Program-made: the position numbers and the translations under genes
Assembly: GCA_033085395.1 (NCBI GenBank)
Contig: MU853188.1
Span: forward strand, 174,347 to 238,346
DNA length: 64,000 bases
Source: Xanthoparmelia taractica
Taxonomy: Eukaryota > Ascomycota > Lecanoromycetes > Lecanorales > Parmeliaceae
Reading direction: 5' to 3'
Part shown: one piece after another, positions 57,121-64,000 of the stretch
How the letters are laid out: each line of letters starts with the position of its first letter
Numbering within the stretch: the stretch's first letter is position 1
The notes under the pieces: generated by a model
What the model saw: the letters and a program-made list of their open reading frames with translations, nothing else
Databases searched by the model: none
Told to the model about the DNA's origin: nothing

Positions 57121-58301
57121 CATCATCTGACAGAGTCGGGAGCCCCCACAGAGTATGCCTCATTAGAGCTACTGCTCTCAGAACAAGCCAGCAAATGGTC
57201 GGAGATATGGGGCCTTAAACTGTAAAATGTTCGAGATGCGGCCTGGCTTTCCGTTGCTCAAGACGTGACTGGGTTACGAGGGTCAAGTGCCAGAGGACAT
57301 GCTGGAAATCTTAGGGAAGCCACCATAATCTTGGTGGTGTACTTTGGAACAACGGTGTGCTCCAGTAATGAAGATGGAAAGGATGTGGGAAGAATTGTCT
57401 TACTGGTCAGATGAGCCAAGTCGGCGCAGGGCATGTACAGTCATCGAAAGAAGAGTCGTTCATCAGGCCTTGTACGGAGCCTTCTGGTAATAATTCTCTG
57501 AGAAGTTTCGCTGCCTTCTGGCTTTGTTACAGAGGACGAATCCCACCCCCAACATAACCCATCAACTTGTCGCAAGAGCCAACAGTAGAGCGGGTGCCAC
57601 GGTAGAGGATGGTGGAAGAACTGTAAGTCGATAGGAGCTCTCTTGCACCTTTGCAAGAGTACGCCGCATCGTGCAAGCACGGGGCATCTATGTTTATCAA
57701 CGAAGGCTGTGCTTCAATATCAGGTCTCACTCATCCAATCCGTCAACATCTAGTGATTCAGCAGTTCAATAATCAATTGAAGCTGTGCCTAGGGCGTAGT
57801 AGAGTAAGAAAACGGCACGGAGTCACGTGAGATGCTAATGTCTTGGCGATAATCCAGTTCAGGGGCAAGCAATTCCCCCTGCGTCTCACATATCGGGAAC
57901 TTGGAGATGGTGAAGCTGACGCCGCCGCTGATGGTGGTATGAAGTATCATCATCCAACTCCGGCGCCAAATGGTTATGTGTACTTGTACTTAGTACATTC
58001 ACCATGCCCAAAGACAGGGGTAGCTTACCCCTCTTTCCCTCCATCTCACATGGCTGCACGAAATAAGATGGCACCAACAATCCTGATCCCTATTCCCCCG
58101 TGAAAAACTTCATCTCCTTCGCCACCACCCCTTTCCTCTTCCTTCCCTGCCTTCGCCCACCTGAGTGGTTCCTGGCGATTCTTTTGCAGTCACCTCTCCT
58201 TTGACTCGACGCAGCTGGCTGTACCAATTATCATCCATTCTTCAACCCTCACTTAACCTTGCACAAACTAACACAATCGTTCGAGAGCCGGTACATCAGG
58301 C
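57121..58301. other. Intergenic, upstream of ECM11-domain gene
   Basis: No gene was seen. The last 200 bp are rich in C and T, as expected for a fungal promoter and leader. Confidence 0.4.
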
Positions 58302-59681
58302 ATGGCAGCTCTCCGCCAACTGCTCAATGCGCGAGGGATTACCAAAGAGGTACCCTCAGAAGAGGATCAGCGACGAATTGATGCCAAAATGCAAGCAATG
58401 GGCTATTCCATCTCGCCGCCTATACCAACAAGGCTAAGGTCTAGCAGGAGTGAGGATCAAGGGCAGCGACCATTCCACTCCAAATTCAACGAAAGCGACT
58501 TTGCGCAGCATCCTCTTTACCGCGGCGGTGATCAGAACGGGGGAGAGCACGGCAACTCTTTCGACGACCCTTCTCGTCCTCAACTCTATCGCTCCGCAAC
58601 AGATGACCATCTACACCAAAGTTACGCAATGAATGATAGCAGGAGCGGAGTGGATGTATCCTCATACTACGAAGATGGCGAACAGTCGCCTGCACTTTCG
58701 CCTGCGTTGAATAAACACCTTGCCCTGAGGCCCCTCGACCCGCACGGGCAGCAGCAGCAACCACAGCAGCAGCAGAACCCTGGCCAACCCAAACACGGCC
58801 GGCATCGCAGCAGGTCTGCGACTGATGATAATCTATACTACGGTGGGGACAGGGAGGACAATAGCGTGGGCAAAGAGCACAGGAAGCACAAACCCAGGCA
58901 GGAGTCCCTCGCGGGTGGTTCGGTGAAACCGCCGCCAGAGAAGAGGGCAGACGAGAAGATGAAAGAGAGAACAATGCAGCTTCTCAGGGATCGTCAACAA
59001 ACACCCACACAGAACAGCAATGTACGTGCTGCCATCTCTTCACTCCTCTACGACGCGTAAGCTAACGCACTGTCGCTACAGGGCCGATCCACACCCCGAG
59101 CCGTCGTCGTCCCCCACGACGAAGCTACCAAGGTCGCACATACCTTTTCTCTATCTGACGGCTCCCCCACCGACTCCGCCGGCAACAGTGTCAGCAATAG
59201 CATCAGCGAAGGGGGACACGGGAAGCATGGTCGTAAGCGCTCAAGAGATTTGGACTATGGCATACACCAGCTTGCAGAAATGGACTACCACCAACTGCAC
59301 ACGGAATCCTTCGACCACGTGCCCGGCCTCGTACCCTACCACGGCCTCCCGGACCCGTCACTCCCGCTGTCGGAACGTCTGCATAACATCTATCCGGACA
59401 AGACGCATAAAGATAAAGCGGCGAGGGCAAAAGCATTCTTCGCGTCGCTCACAATCGACCAATACGAAGAGTGTGGGGACTTGCTACTGGATGGGTTCCG
59501 AGACGTGATGGACAGGCTGAGGCAGGCGAGGCGACAGAAGCGGAAAGCGGCGAGGGCGATGGAAGAGCAGATTGCGAAGCGGGAGGAGTGGGTTCGGAAG
59601 AAGAGAGGGGTGTGCGAGCTGGAGCTGGGGAGGTTGAGGAGTGCGGGGACGGCGGTTGTGAAACCTATCAAGTCGAGGTGA
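58302..59681 (+). CDS. ECM11-domain protein
   Basis: Two exons, 58302-59021 and 59082-59681, join in frame to 439 residues (60-bp intron with GCTAAC branch). The N-terminal 270 residues are disordered and rich in Ser, Asp, Gln and His (a QQQQPQQQQ run, repeats of RSATDD). The C-terminal domain reads DYGIHQLAEMDYHQLHTESF, then KAFFASLTIDQYEECGDLLL and DGFRDVMDRLRQARRQKRKA with a long basic helix (EEQIAKREEWVRKKRGVCEL), ending GTAVVKPIKSR. This is the arrangement of the fungal ECM11 C-terminal domain. Yeast Ecm11 works with the synaptonemal complex in meiosis, but the filamentous proteins share only this domain, so nuclear function is an inference. The start is the first ATG of the frame. Confidence 0.85.
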
Positions 59682-60791
59682 TGGATTCCCTCTACAACTC
59701 TTTATCATCTACGATGGACATGTTTGGCATGGTTTTTACGAGCTTGGATGGATTATTGTCGGCATGGGGTGGCGACGGTGTCATGGCGTTGATATGCTAG
59801 ACTTGGATACCCTCTCCCTGGTTCAAAAAGATCCCTATATCTTTCTACATTCTTCCTCCAAGCTCTTGATTGGCCCAATGGCTGTATCCGATATTAACAA
59901 ATCCCGGTGAACACTACCTTACGAAGTACCCATAACTCGGTGTGATTGAGATTGTGGCAAAGAAATCTTACGTTTGGGGCGCTTATGCCCATGCCGCCCC
60001 CCGCAGGAATACGTGATAAGGGTAGTATCCGTGCAGCTGAAACGCTGGCGAAACCTCCCACCATAGGCTTGAAGTAACAGTCACTACCGTAATGTCCATG
60101 CATGCGAGATCAACGATTTGTGCACTCGAATACTTAATGGTGATAGTACTATCATTTATCAGAATGAGGATAATGATTTGGGTGCGATAAGAAAGCAATA
60201 ATTATTATAACCGCTGTGATCTGTTCGATGCTGGTATTGTTTTTTTGCCGGCGGCAGCCTTGGAGAGTGAGTTGATGCAAGTCTTTAGGGGTACTTCTGG
60301 TTGGTAGTCGGGTCCGTCCGTGGGTGGTTTCATGTCCCCCTTCAATCTCTCTTCGCACTCCTTTTCCATCTGCGATAACAACGTTCAGCACCTCCGCCGC
60401 TGCAGGGAATAAATCTTATAGGCCTAATCAGTATCATTATGGCGTCAAATTTATCTATTCGGATTCTAGATCTGCATGGTCATCATCATCGTGTATCAGA
60501 AAGCGGATATGTCGTGCCTCCCGTGCTCTGCTCTACTCCCCTTTCCACATCAATTACTAAGAGGCATTCCCATTCCGCTTTCTATTCGCATTGAAAGAAA
60601 CACTGGCCTCCTCTTCTTTCTCATGACACTCCACCGTGACGCGCATGAATAGGCTGTTAAGCCATCAACCACTACTAAAACCACATCCTGCCCAACAACA
60701 GCAAAAGGAAGCAATCATTCGCGCCAGACAACCATTGTCCATCCGAACCAACCCAGCTGCCACCGATCATCCTCCGCCTACCCTCGAAACA
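59682..60791. other. Intergenic, no supported gene
   Basis: About 1.1 kb with short frames only. The C-rich leader of the next gene (about 60650-60790) is at the right end; a frame-compatible ATG at 60645 exists but is less likely to be used. Confidence 0.4.
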
Positions 60792-61462
60792 ATGTCACCC
60801 ACAGACTACAACGCCGCCAAGCCCCTCCCCCTCGCCCAAACCGGCTTCCACACCTCCCCCCAACGCACCCACTCCCCCCACCACATAACCGACCAAGCCG
60901 CCTCCCGCAAACCCATCACCGCCGGCTCCAAACCCGGCAGCGCAGACACCACCCACAGCGCCACCCCCACCACCACCACCACCACGGCCACCACCAACCC
61001 AGCTTCCGCCAGCGACTTCACCCGCTACCACTTCGAACACAGCCCCCCGCACACTCCCACACGCCTCTCCTCCTACGCCGGCGACGACCTAGCAATGGAC
61101 CCCTCGGTCCGCCTCGAAGAATACGACTGGGCGGACCTGGAATCCCAGTTCGAGAAGCGCATGGAGGCGTTCAAGGCGGTCGAGGAGGGCATATGGGAGG
61201 AGTGGAGGGGTTGGGGCGAAATCTTCGGCGCTTGGGCGGGCACCATTAGCGTGCATGATGAGGAGAGGGCGCGGAAGAGATTGAGGACCCGTGTTGCGTT
61301 TACGCAGGGGAGCGAGGAGGGGTTGGAGGCGAAGCGGATGCATTGTGAGATTCTGTGGCTGTGCTTACGTCTTGTGGGCGCTTGCTGATTTGTGCGTGTG
61401 TTGTAGATATCAAGGTCGTGCAGGCTTTTGAGGGGGCGTTGGCGTTGTTGGGGGATGCGTGA
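60792..61462 (+). CDS. Conserved hypothetical protein
   Basis: Exons 60792-61344 and 61407-61462 join in frame to 202 residues (62-bp intron, GTGAGA donor, GCTGATTT branch, TGTAG acceptor). The N-terminus MSPTDYNAAKPLPLAQTGFH is followed by a Thr/Pro/Ser-rich disordered part (a Thr run at 105-115 of the longer frame). The C-terminal 90 residues look folded: RLEEYDWADLESQFEKRMEA, then VEEGIWEEWRGWGEIFGAW and the short last exon completing MHYIKVVQAFEGALALLG. I know this only as an uncharacterised fungal type. The coding strand changes from very C-rich to very G-rich near 61130. Confidence 0.6.
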
Positions 61463-61691
61463 GTGAGGAGGAGGGAAGAGAGGAGGTGTGTTGAGAGGGT
61501 TCGGGGGAGTACGGCGATATGGTTCTTGCTGTGGGAATGTTGGGCGCATTCTCTGCGGGTCCAGGGAGTGCCAGCTGCGTCATGTCTAGGCTCCAGCGAC
61601 GGTCATCATGAACGAGACGAACTTGGTATACTCTCGGCGAAACGAAGATTGCTTGCAGGGTGTGCATGTACATATACCCAATCTCAATGCC

Positions 61692-61726
<35 letters not shown>

Positions 61727-61728
61727 TG
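61692..61728 (+). repeat. (TTTC)n microsatellite
   Basis: About nine TTTC units; any Phe/Leu/Ser runs in frames across it are artefacts. Confidence 0.9.
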
Positions 61729-61862
61729 ACTTTGACTGCCATTCCCAACAACTGACCTCCTGCCCAACCCGAAAACAATTAAAAAATTCTACCGCATCTC
61801 ATGGCCTGCCACTCCATAGTATGCCAACCCCCAGTCCTCTTATTTCTTCCTCATCTTACCCA

Positions 61863-61879
61863 CCCCCCCCCCCCCCCCC
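61863..61879 (+). repeat. Poly-C run
   Basis: About 17 consecutive C. Length may be unreliable in the assembly. Confidence 0.85.
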
Positions 61880-62178
61880 TCCCTTCTTTCCCCCGATTCT
61901 CTTTTCCTCTCCACATCCTACACGCTGAATAATCAACCCCATCCCTTCCCAAATAGAAGAATCCCCACTCCTTCTCCTTCACCCAGATACTTCTTTCTCT
62001 CGGCCTCTTCACGCCTACGCTGGGACTGGGGCTGGCTTGCCTTTCTTGTCCAGCGATGGGATGGCCCGTCGATGTTACTTTCTCGTTTCGGGAAGTGTGG
62101 GGTTTTATATCTGAAGGAGAAGACTTGGAGTCCCCGTTTGTGGGGGCGGGAAGAGGGGTGAAGTATCCGGAATTCTTT

Positions 62179-62288
62179 TGGGGTGGGAAAGGGGAGGGGA
62201 GGGGGAAGGAGAGGAGGGAGAGGGTTTCTTTTTTTCCTTCCTTCCTTTCTTTCTTCTTTCCCTCCTTCCTTCCTTCCCTCCTTTTTTG
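62179..62288 (+). repeat. Purine tract followed by pyrimidine tract
   Basis: About 50 bases of almost pure G/A (gggaaaggggagggg and on to gagagg) pass directly into about 60 bases of almost pure C/T (ttcctt/ttcttt units). The two halves could pair as an imperfect hairpin or form triplex DNA. Confidence 0.7.
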
Positions 62289-64000
62289 CTAGACTTGACC
62301 GAATATTTGAATGTGCTTTTTCTCTTTTTCTTCTCCTTTTGTCCTTTTTTTCCGGTTAAAGGAGGAGATGCATCAGCGCGTGCGTGGTACGTTGGACCTC
62401 ACACTCCATAGCCCGCCCTACAACCTGGGAATTCTACTGTTTGCATTTTACATCTTACACTTCTCGTTCACCTATTTATTTATTCATCCATGTCTTCCAT
62501 GTTCATGTACGAAGATTCATGTACGAAGGTCTATGTGATGTTTAAAGCAAGATTGTGTGGGCATCATTGGGTCAGTGTGAAGGAGCGAGCGTGGGATTGG
62601 TATCGGGTTGAGATTAAGTGAATGTGGGGTTAGGACTGAGATTGAGAAGAGTCAGGCGTTCGAGGTTGGTTGGTATTGAGAGTGGGAATGGGGGGAGGGG
62701 GCGGGACGGGTGGTGGTTGGTTGATGGTGGTTGGCTAATGGATATGGGATGGGATGGAATTGATTGGTCGAAATTGGATTGATCGATTGACTGGTTGGAT
62801 TGGGATCGGATCGGATTGGAGGAGAACAGATTATGGCAGGGATGAGCGGCTTGGGAGATGCAGTTCTCTTCTCAATTGGAGGGAGCTGGGAATTGATGGG
62901 TGAATGGGACCTTTGAAGCTATGTTAGGATAATGCTGGCGTTGCCCTTTTCTTATGCCTTCTTCTCTTTACTCGTTTCATCTTCTTTTGCCTTTTTCTCC
63001 TATGTACGACGCAAGGTAACAGGGGAATTTTTTTTCTCCCAAAATTATCGCGGCTTTCGCTCGTGACTAGAAAAAACGAGAAAGGAGAGAGTGGTGCGGA
63101 GAACAAGTCCTGATTGCATCGGCGTATCGGGATTCATGGAGACGATGAACGACTGGTTTGGTTTGGTTTGGTTTTCTTTGCTCTGCTTAGGGGTATTGGG
63201 TGCCCATGTCGAATGCGGTTGATGCGTGTGTCTCTCTTAGGAAGAGAAGAGAGAGAGGGGGGCGGTGCCCATACACGAGGTACTTTATATCCATCCCTTT
63301 TCGTGCGTGATGTATACCTTCCGCCCCACCCCAACCCCCGTTTACTACATCCATATGAACCCCCATGTCTCTCATTTTAGTCACATGCTGCTGGCTCCAG
63401 GCCGAGTTACCTGAATGCTAGTATGTGGATTGCTTGTTGTTTAAGGAGTTGTGGATAGGATCCTCCCTTTCTCCCTCGCTTTGGGGGCCCGTCTTATGTC
63501 TATGTTCGGCTCCTGCACTGGCGTAGTGGTGAGGTCGAGTATGAGGGAGAGGGTCGGCGTTGGGGGAGCCTTGATGTGTTAAAAGGGGTGGAGTATGTAC
63601 CGGGTCGTTTGGTTCATGTGCTGCTGGACTGGGGTTTGTGGTTATGGGTTTTGTCATGGGAGTGAGGTATGGGAGAACCCTATTCGATAAACACATATGT
63701 TGCTGCCGGCGAGTAATGTATTATCGCTGTGGGGAGAGTAAGATGTGGCGACGTGAATGTGTTAATCCAACATTGTCTTGGAGATTTTTCGTACCCATCC
63801 GGGATGGCTTTACAACATATCGTAAGGTTTTCGTGTTGTTCTCGGCGCCAAAAAACCCCCAGAATATCGTTCCAGATTTATTTTCCTACTATTCCTCCTT
63901 TTTTGCATACCGCACTTTATCATCATTAGTGTTCTCATTCATGAAGGCATACACATCGGGACCAAGCAGTACTGTAGATAGATGATTGGGCCGTCCCAAC

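Larger units (their letters stand above)
61463..64000. other. Long simple-repeat-rich region without a supported gene
   Basis: About 2.5 kb reaches the window edge. It contains (TTTC)n, a poly-C run, a purine-then-pyrimidine tract and G/T-rich stretches with GATTG and TTGG repeats (about 62680-62830). Frames here are low-complexity. Such long, skewed, stop-rich sequence often precedes a regulator gene with a long leader, and one may start past base 64000, but nothing here proves it. Confidence 0.45.

Noticed and set aside
58486..58974. 162-residue minus frame
   Set aside because: It is antisense to the disordered half of the ECM11-domain gene.
60795..61052. Gly/Val-rich minus frame of 85 residues
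   Set aside because: It is a shadow of the Thr/Pro-rich part of the plus-strand gene at 60792.

Overview
The window is nuclear DNA of a filamentous ascomycete (Pezizomycotina). The genes have short introns (about 48-140 bp) with GT..AG ends and CTGAC/CTAAC-like branch sites. The proteins are typical fungal families, including a SYLF/Ysc84 protein, Atg3, Alg5, an ECM11-domain protein, HET-domain and 2EXR-like relics. There are AT-rich blocks and many CAA/CAG-to-stop changes that look like repeat-induced point mutation (RIP). The sequence does not let me name the class or genus.

Layout. 1-7.7 kb is gene-dense and conserved: the 5' part of a poly(ADP-ribose) polymerase (minus, cut by the window edge), a SYLF-domain protein (minus), an MFS transporter (plus) and a four-exon short-chain dehydrogenase (plus). 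7.7-16.9 kb is an accessory, decayed stretch with relics of a FAD monooxygenase, a fungal F-box-type protein and a HET-domain protein. 16.9-22.7 kb is conserved again: a small secreted cysteine-rich protein, ATG3 (minus), an alpha/beta hydrolase (plus, divergent from ATG3) and ALG5 (minus). After about 4 kb without a supported gene comes a 1263-residue C2H2 zinc-finger protein (26.7-30.7 kb), then a 5'-truncated LINE.

32-42.5 kb is sparse: two small conserved-looking genes, a sulfotransferase pseudogene, an ankyrin fragment, and an AT-rich block of old mutated repeat DNA. A complete 1.5-kb non-autonomous LTR retrotransposon with 151-bp LTRs and a perfect 5-bp target duplication has inserted into that block.

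43.3-52.3 kb is the most unusual part. It holds a tandem family of four diverged small genes (two with disrupted frames). They share a TATA box, one intron at a matching place, and motifs such as KxKAxIL and a late Q(V)..E.T..I.SF block. The first three also share a 3' inverted repeat (GGTACT..AGTACC). Upstream of copies 2 and 3 are degenerate ~61-bp repeats with core CATGAAACGAAAC. A 7-bp microsatellite holding a 100-N assembly gap lies in the leader of copy 3. A three-exon SAM methyltransferase lies between copies 3 and 4. I do not recognise the family and cannot assign a function.

52-64 kb holds a frameshifted LPRELRD-type gene, a possible decayed minus-strand gene, an ECM11-domain gene, a small conserved hypothetical gene, and a long, simple-repeat-rich region without a supported gene at the right edge. 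No tRNA, rRNA or CRISPR array was seen. The genes do not form one pathway. The window reads as conserved housekeeping genes alternating with repeat-driven, fast-decaying accessory DNA.
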